A stretch of 64,000 nucleotides of DNA from Butyricimonas sp. Marseille-P3923 (GCF_900184685.1 NZ_FXXL01000003.1:291895-355894), one strand, 5' to 3'. Counted from the first letter of the stretch, positions 41,571 to 51,491 are shown. Numbers and translations: made by a program. Notes: a model not told the origin generated them from the sequence alone.

Positions 41571-43511
41571 TTATTTATAAGAACGTTGAGCAACCTGAAT
41601 GTTTTCGAACACGAGCGGTTCTTTATACATTTCGGGTTCTTTGTTTTCTCCCTTGTATTCCCAAACGGAAACATACTGGAAGTGCTCGTCATCACGTTTT
41701 GCTTCTCCCTCTTCGGTAACGGATTCCAAACGGAAGTGACCTCCACAGGACTCGTTACGGTTGAGAGCATCCAATGCCATCAAGTGTGCGATGTCGATAA
41801 AGTCTGCCACGCGTCCCGCCTTCTCAAGCTCGTTGTTCATGGCGGTAAACTCTCCGGTCACGCGCAAATCCTTGTAAAATTCTTCTTTCAGTTCGGCGAT
41901 TAACTTGATAGCTTTCTTCAAGCCTTCAGCCTCACGCGCCATTCCGATATAATCCCACATGATATGTCCCAACTCTTTGTGGAAGTGATCGGGAGATTTC
42001 GTACCCTTAATATCATACAATCTGCGCAAGTGGTCAGTGACGTTCTTTTCAGCGGCGTCGAATTCCGGCGTGTTGGTTTTGATTTTCGGGGTTTGAATAT
42101 CGTGAGCCAGATAGTCACCAATGGTGTACGGTAAAATGAAATATCCGTCAGCCAATCCCTGCATCAACGCGGAAGCTCCCAAACGGTTAGCCCCGTGGTC
42201 AGAGAAGTTACACTCCCCGATAGCGTACAATCCCGGGATTGTGGTCATTAAGTTGTAGTCTACCCAAAGACCTCCCATGGAGTAGTGGATAGCCGGGTAA
42301 ATCATCATCGGGTTGTGGTACGGGTCAACGGCGGTGATTTTCTCGTACATCTGGAACAAGTTTCCGTAACGTTCTTCGATTGTGTGTCTTCCCAAACGGT
42401 CGATAGCGTATTTGAAATCAAGGAATACAGCCTTTCCGGTGTTGTTTACCCCGAATCCGGCGTCGCATCTTTCTTTAGCGGCACGAGAGGCAACGTCACG
42501 CGGAACAAGGTTTCCGAATGCCGGGTAACGACGTTCCAAATAGAAGTCGCGGTCCTCGTCCGGGATATCGTTCGGGTTCAGGGTTCCCTCTTGCAATCTT
42601 TTGGCATCCTCGATCTTTTTCGGTACCCAAACGCGTCCGTCATTACGTAATGACTCGGACATCAAGGTCAGCTTACTTTGCTGATCCCCGTGTACCGGGA
42701 TACAAGTCGGGTGAATCTGCACGAAACAGGGGTTTCCGAACATGGCTCCGCGTTTGTATGCTTGCCATGCGGCACTACCGTTACATCCCATGGCGTTGGT
42801 CGACAGGAAGAACACGTTTCCGTATCCACCGGTAGCCAATACAACGGCATGTGCCCCGAAACGTTCGATTTTTCCGGTCACAAGGTCACGGGCGATAACA
42901 CCTCTTGCCTTGCCGTCTACAACAACGATGTCAAGTACCTCGTGACGGGTATATGATTTGATTTTTCCTTTTTCGATCTGACGATTCATGGCACCGTAGC
43001 AACCCAACAATAATTGTTGTCCGGTCTGACCGCGGGCATAGAACGTACGACTTACCAACGCACCACCGAAAGAACGGTTGTCCAAAAGACCGCCGTAATC
43101 ACGAGCGAAAGGTACACCTTGTGCGACGCATTGGTCAATGATGGCGTTACTTACCTCTGCCAGACGGTAAACGTTGGCTTCACGTGCGCGGTAGTCACCA
43201 CCCTTGATAGTTTCATAAAATAGTCTATAAACAGAGTCGTTGTCATTCGTGTAGTTCTTTGCTGCGTTGATACCTCCCTGTGCGGCAATAGAGTGAGCGC
43301 GACGGGGAGAATCCTGATAGCAGAATGTGGTCACGTTATAACCTAATTCAGCAAGGCTGGCTGCAGCCGATCCACCGGCAAGTCCGGTACCCACGATGAT
43401 AACATCTAATTTTCTTTTATTAGCAGGGCTAACAACTCCGATATGTGCTTTATGATTCGACCACTTCTCGGCTAACGGTCCTGCTGGTATTTTAGCATTT
43501 AATTCTGTCAT
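41571..43511 (-). CDS. frdA: fumarate reductase/succinate dehydrogenase flavoprotein subunit
   Basis: A 646-residue flavoprotein. It has the dinucleotide site [20 protein letters not shown], the covalent-FAD region [20 protein letters not shown] (His of HSIAAQGG), [15 protein letters not shown] at the active site and [21 protein letters not shown]. The length and lack of signal peptide match the B. subtilis/Wolinella-type (Bacteroidota) enzyme with a single cytochrome b subunit. Middle gene of the frdC-A-B operon; a family A repeat fills the 95-bp gap from frdC. Confidence 0.96.
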   Translation of the reverse strand: MTELNAKIPAGPLAEKWSNHKAHIGVVSPANKRKLDVIIVGTGLAGGSAAASLAELGYNVTTFCYQDSPRRAHSIAAQGGINAAKNYTNDNDSVYRLFYETIKGGDYRAREANVYRLAEVSNAIIDQCVAQGVPFARDYGGLLDNRSFGGALVSRTFYARGQTGQQLLLGCYGAMNRQIEKGKIKSYTRHEVLDIVVVDGKARGVIARDLVTGKIERFGAHAVVLATGGYGNVFFLSTNAMGCNGSAAWQAYKRGAMFGNPCFVQIHPTCIPVHGDQQSKLTLMSESLRNDGRVWVPKKIEDAKRLQEGTLNPNDIPDEDRDFYLERRYPAFGNLVPRDVASRAAKERCDAGFGVNNTGKAVFLDFKYAIDRLGRHTIEERYGNLFQMYEKITAVDPYHNPMMIYPAIHYSMGGLWVDYNLMTTIPGLYAIGECNFSDHGANRLGASALMQGLADGYFILPYTIGDYLAHDIQTPKIKTNTPEFDAAEKNVTDHLRRLYDIKGTKSPDHFHKELGHIMWDYIGMAREAEGLKKAIKLIAELKEEFYKDLRVTGEFTAMNNELEKAGRVADFIDIAHLMALDALNRNESCGGHFRLESVTEEGEAKRDDEHFQYVSVWEYKGENKEPEMYKEPLVFENIQVAQRSYK

Positions 43512-43519
43512 AACCTTAA

Positions 43520-43603
43520 TAATTTTAGATTTTAAATTTTAAATTTTAAATTTAGATCGTTGATTCCTGCAATTTAAAATCTACAATCTATAAATTTAAA
43601 ATT
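43520..43603. repeat. family A repeat between frdC and frdA
   Basis: TTTAGATTTTAAATTTTAAA and the inverted AATTTAAAATCTACAATCTA arms flank about ten unique bases, again inside an operon encoding subunits of one complex. Confidence 0.75.
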
Positions 43604-43606
43604 GTG

Positions 43607-44299
43607 TTAGTTCGCTAGTCCAAGCATGAAATAAAGCGGAATGATGCTGAATCCTGCTGCAATGATGAAAGCGAAAATTTTAGCAACACACTCTAATCTC
43701 TTTCTCCATATCTGGTTGCTGAAACCGATGGATTGGAATGCTGACCAGAAACCGTGAGTCAAGTGAAGTCCAAGGAAAATACCGCCTAAAATGTAAAGCA
43801 GGCAATAGATTACGCTTGACTGGAATAATCCGGCGACTAACGCGTAAGTGTTTTCCATTTTCACCCCGTCCACGATAGTTTCGGCTAGTGGCGTTCCTAA
43901 TGACGGGAATTTGATATTCCACCAGAAGTTCCACAAGTGGATTACAAGGAAAATTAGTACTAATGCGCCTAGAATATACATGTTTCTGGACGACCAAGTA
44001 CAGTTACCTGCTTGGCTGCGGCGATCGTACTTGATAGGGCGTGCACCTCTGTTTTGAAGAGTCAGGATAGAAGCCAGCACGATATGGAAGATAAATCCGA
44101 TAGCAAGAATCGGTTCCACGATCTTGATAATAGGATTCGTTGCCATGAAATGGGCTCCAATGTTAAATAACTCTCCACTATTATCTACTATCAACAGTAG
44201 ATTTAGTGCCAAGTGAACGCACAAAAACGCAATAAGAAAAAGACCTGAAATACTCAGGAGCATCTTTTTCCCAATCGACGATGTTAAGAAATTGCTCAT
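43607..44299 (-). CDS. frdC: fumarate reductase/succinate dehydrogenase cytochrome b subunit
   Basis: A 230-residue membrane protein with five hydrophobic helices (SISGLFLIAFLCVHLALNLL first), conserved His in CVHLALNLL, VIHLWNFWWN and GLHLTHGFWSAFQ that would ligate two haems, as in the type B (diheme cytochrome b558) succinate:quinone reductases. First gene of the operon. It anchors the complex and exchanges electrons with menaquinone. Confidence 0.92.
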   Translation of the reverse strand: MSNFLTSSIGKKMLLSISGLFLIAFLCVHLALNLLLIVDNSGELFNIGAHFMATNPIIKIVEPILAIGFIFHIVLASILTLQNRGARPIKYDRRSQAGNCTWSSRNMYILGALVLIFLVIHLWNFWWNIKFPSLGTPLAETIVDGVKMENTYALVAGLFQSSVIYCLLYILGGIFLGLHLTHGFWSAFQSIGFSNQIWRKRLECVAKIFAFIIAAGFSIIPLYFMLGLAN

Positions 44300-44347
44300 A
44301 ATGTAGATCTATTTATTTGATAACTATTTGTATTCTGTATTCGTGCA

Positions 44348-44355
44348 CAAAAGTA
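44348..44355 (-). promoter_or_regulatory. -7 element for the frdCAB operon
   Basis: TACTTTTG on the minus strand 48 nt before the frdC ATG; a weak GTTC sits about 19 nt upstream at the -33 position. Confidence 0.55.
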
Positions 44356-44436
44356 TCTTTTTTTCTGTCATTTTGAACCGTTAAAGCTATTTTAAAATCA
44401 TTCTAAATATAAAGAATTTTTTCTCTAATGAATGGG

Positions 44437-44584
44437 TTCATAAAGTTTATAAAGTTCATAAAGTTTATAAAGTAATGGACCCCTGCGGGGCGCTTTGTCC
44501 ACGGCAGCATAGCTGCCGTTAAACTCTGTCCGAAGGACACCCGTAACCTTATGAACCTTATAAACTTTATGAACTTTACAAACT
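44437..44584. repeat. MITE-like element of family D
   Basis: About 150 bp with terminal inverted arms. Left: TTCATAAAGTTTATAAAGTT repeated to about 44473; right: CTTATAAACTTTATGAACTT from about 44546. The centre holds a perfect ACGGCAGC/GCTGCCGT hairpin (44502-44519) and a GTCCGAAGGAC hairpin. It ends exactly at the stop codon of the GH3 fusion gene. No transposase is present. Confidence 0.7.
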
Positions 44585-47557
44585 CTATCTTCCAATCGAT
44601 TCGTAAATGATTTCTTGAATCTTTGTCCGGATATTCTCCTTCATAAGTTTGTCGTTGAACTCGTTAGGATAAGTTCTGTTGGAAAGAAATATATAAATCA
44701 ATTGGTTTTCAGGATCATTCCATGCGATAGCACCTGTAAAACCCGTGTGTCCGTAACTCGTGCAGGGGACTCCGTCACAAGTAGGGCTTGTTCTGTCGGG
44801 AAGAGTTTCCGGTTTGTCGAACCCCAAACCTCTCCGGTTTTGTTCGGGGGATAGTTGAATAGAAGTGAAAAGGTCGATGGTGGTCGAGTCTATCATCCGC
44901 TCGCCACCGTATTGACCGTGATTTAGATACACGCTCATGATTTTTGCCAGATCTTCTGCCGTGGAAAACAATCCCGCGTTGCCTGATACGCCTCCCATTA
45001 ACGCTGCAAGGGGATCGTGCACGTAGCCTTTTAATTCCGATTTCCGGAATACGTTGTCATTACTGGATGGAATTACCCGATCCATGTCGAGATTCAGATG
45101 GGCGTTGAAACCAGAGTTATAGGCTCCCAGTTTTTTCAGAAAATGATCCCGAAGATACATATCGAAAGGCGTGACGGTTTGTTCCTCCACGATATCTTTA
45201 AGTAGGACAAACCCCAGATCGCTGTACGTGTATTTCTTTTGCGGTAATAAGTCCGTGTTCAAGATCAACGAATGGATAGAGTCTTGGAAATGGCGGTGCA
45301 TATAGAAATGGGGGGAAACCATAAGATAATCCTCCCCGCCTTTAAAGCTGAATGTGCTGTCCCGGTATCTGAAGTTGGGATTGATGTACAAGCGATCTCT
45401 GAGTTTCTTCGTGTTTGTCTTAGTGTATCTGGTCGTGAATAATCTTCCTTGCATCTTTTCCCAGTCAATCGCGTGATGGAAGAATGAAAAGGAAGCTTTT
45501 AAGCCCGCATTGTGCAATAATAATTCCCGGATAGTCAAGTCTTTTTTGTTGGACTGTGATATCGCGTAAGAATAACGGGCGATAGGTGTATCCAGAGCTA
45601 TTGTCTGTTGATCGTAAAGCATCATCACGGTCGGGAGAGTGGCAGCGATCTTCGTGATGGATGCGATGTCGTATATATTATCCGTCGTGTTTGCCTTTTT
45701 CTTGTCATAGGTATTGAAACCGAAAGCCTTGTTATATACCACGTATCCGTCTTTAGCCACGAGCACTTGACAACCGGGTGTCGCTTTCTCCCGGATAGCA
45801 ACTTGACAAATGCTGTCAATGCGGAGTAACGTTTCCGATTGCATCCCGCTGCTCTCCGGTTTATGGTATCCCAAGCGTACTTTTGGGGTTGACAGTCCGG
45901 TCCCGACGGGGAAATAGTAGTTGATGCTCACGGGTAATTTCCCGTTCACGTTGATACCCCCGAAAATCGCTTGCGCGACAAATTCTTGCGCCGGGGTGTC
46001 ATGGGAATAACTCACTAGAATGGCGTCCAAGGGCAGATAACTGTATATATCCAAACCGTAGGGAGTTGCCGGGTGACAGAAAATGACCCGTTTCCCTTTC
46101 AATTGTTTCAGTATATTCGATAACGCTTGCGATGCCCCGAACTGGCGGGATGTGGTGTTCCGTGCGGCGCTATTGTACACGATCACGCAATTGTAATCGG
46201 ATAAATCTTTCAATAATTTTTCTATGGCATCTTTACTCGCTCCTGCACGAATGGAAAAATGAGAGCAAGGTGCGTATTTTTCCAGCATGTCTTCAAATGC
46301 TTTGGCTTTCCTGTCGCCAAAATTAAGGGATGCGATGCGCAATGTATCGAGATGCGTTAGAGGAAGTAATAAGTCTTTATTCTGTATCAGCGTGATAGCC
46401 TCCGCGTAGGTTTCCTGTAATAAAGCTTGATCGGCAGGGGTGTTTAACCGGGCGGACAGCATGGTCGTGTCGATCATGCCGACGTTGGGCAACACGTATT
46501 TCTCTTTCGCGGCAAGGACTCGGCGACATTTTTCATCAATATCTTCTTCCGTGAGAATACCCTTGTGTATGGCTGCTTTTACCTTCTTTACCGTGGCTTC
46601 CACGTTTTCGGGGAAAAGCAGGATGTCGTTACCTGCCGACAGGGCTTTGACATCAGCTTCACCGGGAGAATTTCCTTTGGTTACCCCTTTCATGTTCATG
46701 GCATCGGTAAAGCATAGTCCGTCGAAATGCATTTTTTCCCGCAGCAATTGAGTTACGATGTGATGGGAAAGGGAAGCGGGGATATTCGCCGAATCGTAAG
46801 AGGGAACATTCAAGTGCGCCACCATTACACCGGGGATGCCCGCGGCTATCAGTTGCCGGAAAGGGTATAATTCCACCGTGTCGATACGGGCGACCGAATG
46901 TCTGATAAGAGGTAAGGCAAAATGCGAATCCGTGTCGGTATCCCCGTGTCCGGGAAAATGCTTCGCTACCGGCATGATTTGCTGGGATTCCAAACCTCGG
47001 GTATATTGCAGGGAGCGGTTGCCAACTTCGTCTTTTTTCTCCCCGAACGAGCGAATTCCGATAACCGGATTTTTAGGGTTGACGTTAATATCTGCGACGG
47101 GAGCGAAGTTTACATGAATGCCCAGTGTGTGGCATTGTCTGCCGATGGCTTGCCCGATGCGATATATCAGATTCGTGTCGCGAATAGCACCTAGCAGGGT
47201 TTGATTCGGGAATTCCATAGCCGGCTTTATACGCCATCCGACTCCTTGTTCTGCGTCCATCCCGATCATTAGGGGAATGTGCGCCCGTTGCTGGTAGTCG
47301 TTGGTCATTGCGGCTTGTTTACTTGGAGTGCCTTGAAAGAAGATAATACCACCGATATGATATTTCTCGATTGTTGCACCCAATTGCTTCTCGTACAAAC
47401 TGTCCTTGTTGCTGTACGCGGCAATCATGATCAATTGTCCGATTTTCTCCTCCAAGCTCATGGCATTTAAGGTTGAATCGACCCATTGTGATTGTGCTCG
47501 TCCTGCCAAGGGACAAACGAGTAAACAAATTAAACCGAAAAACAGGAAAAAACGCAT
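44585..47557 (-). CDS. GH3 beta-N-acetylhexosaminidase fused to serine hydrolase
   Basis: A 990-residue exported protein (signal ending PLAGRAQS). Residues about 25-390 are a GH3 domain of NagZ type: KHFPGHGDTDTDSHFALP (the His/Asp dyad loop) and LCFTDAMNMKGV (Asp nucleophile). A GH3 C-terminal-like alpha/beta domain follows to about 590. The last 400 residues are a beta-lactamase/PBP-type serine hydrolase with the SxxK motif in IYDIASITKIAATLPTV, a YSDLGFVLLKDI motif and GHTGFTGAIAW. Such fusions are known in Bacteroidota and fit wall muropeptide trimming: sugar cleavage plus peptide or amide hydrolysis in the periplasm. Both active sites look intact. Confidence 0.88.
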   Translation of the reverse strand: MRFFLFFGLICLLVCPLAGRAQSQWVDSTLNAMSLEEKIGQLIMIAAYSNKDSLYEKQLGATIEKYHIGGIIFFQGTPSKQAAMTNDYQQRAHIPLMIGMDAEQGVGWRIKPAMEFPNQTLLGAIRDTNLIYRIGQAIGRQCHTLGIHVNFAPVADINVNPKNPVIGIRSFGEKKDEVGNRSLQYTRGLESQQIMPVAKHFPGHGDTDTDSHFALPLIRHSVARIDTVELYPFRQLIAAGIPGVMVAHLNVPSYDSANIPASLSHHIVTQLLREKMHFDGLCFTDAMNMKGVTKGNSPGEADVKALSAGNDILLFPENVEATVKKVKAAIHKGILTEEDIDEKCRRVLAAKEKYVLPNVGMIDTTMLSARLNTPADQALLQETYAEAITLIQNKDLLLPLTHLDTLRIASLNFGDRKAKAFEDMLEKYAPCSHFSIRAGASKDAIEKLLKDLSDYNCVIVYNSAARNTTSRQFGASQALSNILKQLKGKRVIFCHPATPYGLDIYSYLPLDAILVSYSHDTPAQEFVAQAIFGGINVNGKLPVSINYYFPVGTGLSTPKVRLGYHKPESSGMQSETLLRIDSICQVAIREKATPGCQVLVAKDGYVVYNKAFGFNTYDKKKANTTDNIYDIASITKIAATLPTVMMLYDQQTIALDTPIARYSYAISQSNKKDLTIRELLLHNAGLKASFSFFHHAIDWEKMQGRLFTTRYTKTNTKKLRDRLYINPNFRYRDSTFSFKGGEDYLMVSPHFYMHRHFQDSIHSLILNTDLLPQKKYTYSDLGFVLLKDIVEEQTVTPFDMYLRDHFLKKLGAYNSGFNAHLNLDMDRVIPSSNDNVFRKSELKGYVHDPLAALMGGVSGNAGLFSTAEDLAKIMSVYLNHGQYGGERMIDSTTIDLFTSIQLSPEQNRRGLGFDKPETLPDRTSPTCDGVPCTSYGHTGFTGAIAWNDPENQLIYIFLSNRTYPNEFNDKLMKENIRTKIQEIIYESIGR

Positions 47558-47560
47558 TAG

Positions 47561-47586
47561 ATTTTAGATTTACGATTTTAGATTGA
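47561..47586. repeat. short family A repeat upstream of the GH3 fusion
   Basis: TTTTAGATTTACGATTTTAG-type run directly upstream (minus-strand sense) of the GH3 fusion start codon. Confidence 0.6.
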
Positions 47587-47619
47587 AGATTCCGAGATTA
47601 ACAAAAATAACTTGTAACT

Positions 47620-47679
47620 CGGTTAGTATAGAAAAGTGCGGTAAACAATCTTGTTTGCCGCACTTTTCTATACTAACCG
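47620..47679. repeat. 60-nt near-perfect palindrome after the TlpA-like gene
   Basis: Two 29-nt arms (47620-47648 and 47651-47679) match with a single T/C difference that would be a G-U pair. The inner part (AAAAGTGCGG ... CCGCACTTTT) looks like a terminator; the outer CGGTTAGTATAG arms are extra. It lies at the 3' end of the TlpA-like gene and has no T tract of its own. Confidence 0.8.
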
Positions 47680-47685
47680 AATAGA

Positions 47686-48771
47686 TTATTTCAACAATTC
47701 AGCAACTTTTTGCTTCAATGCTTCGCCTCTCAAATTTTTAGCGATAATCTTGTTGTTCTCGTCTAACAATAATGTCGCGGGAATACCGGTAATGCTATAT
47801 AATTTAGCCGGTTCGGATTGCCAACCTTTCAAGTCTGAACCATGTTTCCATACCAGACCGTCGTCAGCGATTGCTTTTACCCAAGCTTCTTTGTTGTTAT
47901 CTAAAGAAACACCGAAGATTTCCAAGCCTTTAGGTTGATATTCTTTGTAAAGAGCAACAACATTCGGGTTCTCTCCGCGGCAAGGACCACACCATGATGC
48001 CCAGAAATCAACTAATTTCACTTTACCTTTGATGTCATACAGTGAAATAGATTCTCCTTCCGGGGTTGTAACCGTGAAGTTCGGGGCAACTTGTCCGATA
48101 GCCGTTTTTTCCAGTTTAGCGATTTGGTCTGCGATCGCTTTTCCTTGAGTGCTTGCTTTTGCGTTTTCGCCAAGGAGATCGAATCTTTCCTTCAATTGCT
48201 CGTATTCCATTTGTCCCATGGCAGATGCAATCACGAAAGCGGCTACATAAGTGTCAGAGTTAGCTTTGAGCAATTCAAGTTCTTTTGCTTGAGCGGCTTC
48301 AACGATTTTACCGAATTCCTCTTGGATAGCTTGCATTTTAGCTTGATCTTGAGTTTGAGCGGCTGCTTGATATTCGCCATTCAATCTCATTTGCTCTTGC
48401 ATGATGCCTTGGTTGATCTCTGAGAATTGGTTAAACAATTTTTGAGCCTCACCACCTTCTATTTTCAAGCCGGATTGATCCGCGTTTACCGTGATGTTTG
48501 TGTTTTCAAGCATAACCGGAATACCGCCTTGTTGACCGGGGAAAACGATATAAGCTGCGGTGATTCCGTCCACTTTACCGGTGAATTCGAAAGCGCCGTT
48601 AGCGATATCTGCTTTAGCCAAAGTATCCACTTTGTTATCCGCGAAAGTTACAAGTGCAGCTTTAGGAACTTGTATTCCTTGAACGTTTCCGGTTACTTTG
48701 AAACCGCTTTGTGCGTTGCATGCTGCAAGAGTCATACTAGCAGCAACGATTGATAATAAAATCTTTTTCAT
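47686..48771 (-). CDS. TlpA-like thiol-disulfide oxidoreductase lipoprotein
   Basis: A 361-residue lipoprotein (lipobox MTLAAC, Cys 18). Residues about 25-130 are a DUF4369-like beta domain (FKVTGNVQGIQVPKAALVTF), a helical linker follows, and the C-terminal 130 residues form a thioredoxin fold with redox motif FWASWCGPCRGENPNVVALY and the cis-Pro segment SITGIPATLLLDENN. This is the usual Bacteroidota arrangement for periplasmic-facing thioredoxin-like lipoproteins. It follows the outer-membrane barrel gene by 37 bp on the same strand. Confidence 0.92.
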   Translation of the reverse strand: MKKILLSIVAASMTLAACNAQSGFKVTGNVQGIQVPKAALVTFADNKVDTLAKADIANGAFEFTGKVDGITAAYIVFPGQQGGIPVMLENTNITVNADQSGLKIEGGEAQKLFNQFSEINQGIMQEQMRLNGEYQAAAQTQDQAKMQAIQEEFGKIVEAAQAKELELLKANSDTYVAAFVIASAMGQMEYEQLKERFDLLGENAKASTQGKAIADQIAKLEKTAIGQVAPNFTVTTPEGESISLYDIKGKVKLVDFWASWCGPCRGENPNVVALYKEYQPKGLEIFGVSLDNNKEAWVKAIADDGLVWKHGSDLKGWQSEPAKLYSITGIPATLLLDENNKIIAKNLRGEALKQKVAELLK

Positions 48772-48808
48772 GTGTTTTAGTTTTCTTAAATAGATATTTA
48801 ATATGCCA

Positions 48809-50068
48809 TTAATTAATTTTGGCTTTCATAAACCACAACTCTTTAAAGGCAATGTTTATTCTTAGTTTTACGTATTTTTCCATGATCTGGTTATTACGGT
48901 GCGTACCTCTCATTCCCAAGTCGACAGCAACTCCCAACATCAGTTCTTGATAAGGTAAGCGAATCGGAATTTGTGAACCAATAGTCACCCCATACGTGTT
49001 GATGTCGGTTAAATTAAACTCCAAATGTGAGCGGGTAAAGTAAGCTCCCGCCATGTATTGATTTTTTTGCCACCAATAACGTCCTTGGGCATTGGGTTGA
49101 TAGAAACTACCGATCGCTATTTTGTGATAATTTTGATATTCTTTATTTGCCCCAAACTCTTCATATTGCGACATATTTTGGAAAGTATAATCTCCGGCAA
49201 AGAACCATTTTTTATTATACTGGAATGATGCTCCAGTCGTGATTCTAAAAGGATAAAAAATCGTGCCGTTTTCGGTCGCTTCATCATTTAAAAGAATTGA
49301 ATTACCGGTTGATATACCTGTTTTGTAGGCTTGGAATGTTTTTCTTGCGTGTAGTGGTGTTCCGAAATTAAAACTCGTCCCTAACGTGAAACTTGAGTTC
49401 TTACCAATATTTAAAGGTAATTGTGCTCCCAATGTGAACAATGCCGCACTCATTTGAGTGATAGATTGAGTTTTCAAATAGTACCCACTTGTCATGGGAA
49501 GCAATATCATTGTTAAACGATCATCTACTTTTCCAAATAAATAAGACACGTTTACCCCTACTGATAATTTACCCAATTGATATCCCAATCCTAGATAAGC
49601 TTCATTTATACCACCACTTCCTTCAACTTGTTGTGTGCAGTATTGATTGAGATCGCCTCTAACCACGTCTGTATAATACACGTCGAATCCCCGGTTAGAA
49701 CGTTGTAAAATACCAAAAGACATGAATAATTTTTTATATGCACGGAAAGCCATGCTGACTGCACCATTTTGTGCTACTTTGTAATTTGCATGTGTTTTAT
49801 GGGATGAAATATCAACGTATTCTCCGGTAATTCCGGTTTGAAAATAGAAACGCACGGAATCTAATGCCGTGTAAGATGCAGGATTCAAGAAATTGATGTT
49901 ATAATTGTCCCGCATAGCGGCAGAAACTCCACCCATGCCGATGTACGCTCCATACGTGTCCGGCAGTAATCCGAATCCCTCTTTAGAATAAGGTGTACCG
50001 GAAGTATTCTGACCGAACACATAAGTTGTTATTAATAATAGGGTGACGCTTGCTAATATCTTTCTCAT
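48809..50068 (-). CDS. outer-membrane beta-barrel protein (FadL/OMPP1-like)
   Basis: A 419-residue protein with signal peptide (TLLLITTYVFGQ). After the signal come YSKEGFGLLPDTYGAYIGMG and NINFLNPASYTALD, the classic opening of FadL/OMPP1-like Bacteroidota barrels (GxxNPAxxA). Alternating aromatic and polar strands fill the rest. It may move hydrophobic compounds across the outer membrane. It starts 25 bp after the DUF4270 gene, a pairing I have seen in other Bacteroidota. Confidence 0.78.
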   Translation of the reverse strand: MRKILASVTLLLITTYVFGQNTSGTPYSKEGFGLLPDTYGAYIGMGGVSAAMRDNYNINFLNPASYTALDSVRFYFQTGITGEYVDISSHKTHANYKVAQNGAVSMAFRAYKKLFMSFGILQRSNRGFDVYYTDVVRGDLNQYCTQQVEGSGGINEAYLGLGYQLGKLSVGVNVSYLFGKVDDRLTMILLPMTSGYYLKTQSITQMSAALFTLGAQLPLNIGKNSSFTLGTSFNFGTPLHARKTFQAYKTGISTGNSILLNDEATENGTIFYPFRITTGASFQYNKKWFFAGDYTFQNMSQYEEFGANKEYQNYHKIAIGSFYQPNAQGRYWWQKNQYMAGAYFTRSHLEFNLTDINTYGVTIGSQIPIRLPYQELMLGVAVDLGMRGTHRNNQIMEKYVKLRINIAFKELWFMKAKIN

Positions 50069-50093
50069 AAATTTTATATTTGAAACCTCTGTA

Positions 50094-51491
50094 TTAGTTG
50101 TAGTGACTATAATAAATATTTAATATCGGTTGTTCTTTCAGTACCACTCGTTGTAATGTATTGGCTACATTTCCCGTGAATATTTGGTACGAGGGATCAT
50201 CTAATAAACTGTAATAACCTCCCGGCAAACCAATTAATAGGTAAATTTCCGGCACGATGGGAGGTATGCCTTCTACTAAGCTGGTATAATAATCCGTGAT
50301 ATCAATAATATAGGATCTCTCGTTAGGGTCAATTGAGTTTTGTGAAAGTACTCCATAAATAATATTACCTTGTGAAGATCTATCAGTTAAAAGTCCCTTG
50401 ATAAAATTGTCTTTGGTAACAATATAAACCCCTAAAGATCGGGGTTCTGGGATATTGTTCTCCAATAGATCCGTGTTTATGCGGAGTTCAATCTCGGCTT
50501 TCATGATCGTTTGATAAGCTTCTGCATCAGCAATAAAAGGAACCTTTAGTTTTGTCATAAGCCCGTTCATCCCTTCAATAACAGCCATATCAAGATTCTC
50601 GAAAGATTTCGATTTGTGAAGTGTGATATCCTCGAATTTCTCCGTGGGCTTATAACCTAAATGCGTGAAAGCATACATCGTTTCCACCGGGGTGTATGTG
50701 GTGCTTGGTAAAGCAATTGGCCAACTGAAACTCGTTCCATCTGCGGCTTCGACCGCTCCAATATGATAATGGAATTTTAACGCAAGATTGGCAGGGTTAA
50801 TACTCATTAAAATTGAATTATCTTCACGAGGAATGATAGCTAAAGCATTAAAAGCTTCGATATCGTTGGTACCTTCGATGAATTCAAGGTAATTTATTTG
50901 ATCAAGACTATGATCTCTTGATCGCATGCGGTTGAATAACTTGAGTCCGAATTCATAATCCAGTTTGAAATAAGCCTGTGCGATATTATCTTTTTGCGGG
51001 TAAAGTTGCAGTGTAGCGAGTTTCTTCCCTCGTGTCAACGAGTCGATATTGCAAAGAATAGGGTTGTAACGATCGAATCGTATAGGCTCCGTGGTTTGAT
51101 ACAAGTCGAATACTTGGAATGCCGTTGAATCTCCTGCCAATGTTTTAACGTAAGGTATTTGCAGAATAAGGGAGTCAAATGTACAATTACTTTCCCATGT
51201 GACCGTTGAAACTAAACCTTGGGGTGCTACTTGAAAGTAAGGAATAGCTGTAATGGAACCGGTAACTTTATCCGTAATTTTTCCCATGGTAAGAGGTGAT
51301 AGCGAGGAAGTCGAACTGGATATATTGGATGTCGGAAACGAATCCAACCTCACGGTTGAGGTTTCTTCCATTACGAAACGTTTGACTTCAATGAAATTTT
51401 CATTGGAAATTAAATCTCCTCCCATGGAAGAAAGATTATTGTCACATGCATATAATAGTAACAGAAAACTCACGATAAAGAATATTCTCAT
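50094..51491 (-). CDS. DUF4270 lipoprotein
   Basis: A 465-residue lipoprotein (MRIFFIVSFLLLLYAC, Cys 16, then DNNLSSMGGDL). The motif MGKITDKVTGSITAIPYFQV is the typical DUF4270 start (LGxxxDxxxG), and the family ends in an immunoglobulin-like strand set (NTLQRVVLKEQPILNIYYS). Function unknown; members are Bacteroidota surface or periplasmic lipoproteins. First gene of a minus-strand run DUF4270-barrel-TlpA-like, possibly continuing to the GH3 fusion. A TACCTTCG box at 51521-51528 could be its -7 element. Confidence 0.85.
   Translation of the reverse strand: MRIFFIVSFLLLLYACDNNLSSMGGDLISNENFIEVKRFVMEETSTVRLDSFPTSNISSSTSSLSPLTMGKITDKVTGSITAIPYFQVAPQGLVSTVTWESNCTFDSLILQIPYVKTLAGDSTAFQVFDLYQTTEPIRFDRYNPILCNIDSLTRGKKLATLQLYPQKDNIAQAYFKLDYEFGLKLFNRMRSRDHSLDQINYLEFIEGTNDIEAFNALAIIPREDNSILMSINPANLALKFHYHIGAVEAADGTSFSWPIALPSTTYTPVETMYAFTHLGYKPTEKFEDITLHKSKSFENLDMAVIEGMNGLMTKLKVPFIADAEAYQTIMKAEIELRINTDLLENNIPEPRSLGVYIVTKDNFIKGLLTDRSSQGNIIYGVLSQNSIDPNERSYIIDITDYYTSLVEGIPPIVPEIYLLIGLPGGYYSLLDDPSYQIFTGNVANTLQRVVLKEQPILNIYYSHYN

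Noticed and set aside
44437..44584. tRNA or attachment site in the GC-rich centre of the family D element
   Set aside because: The hairpins do not form a cloverleaf, and no integrase is nearby.
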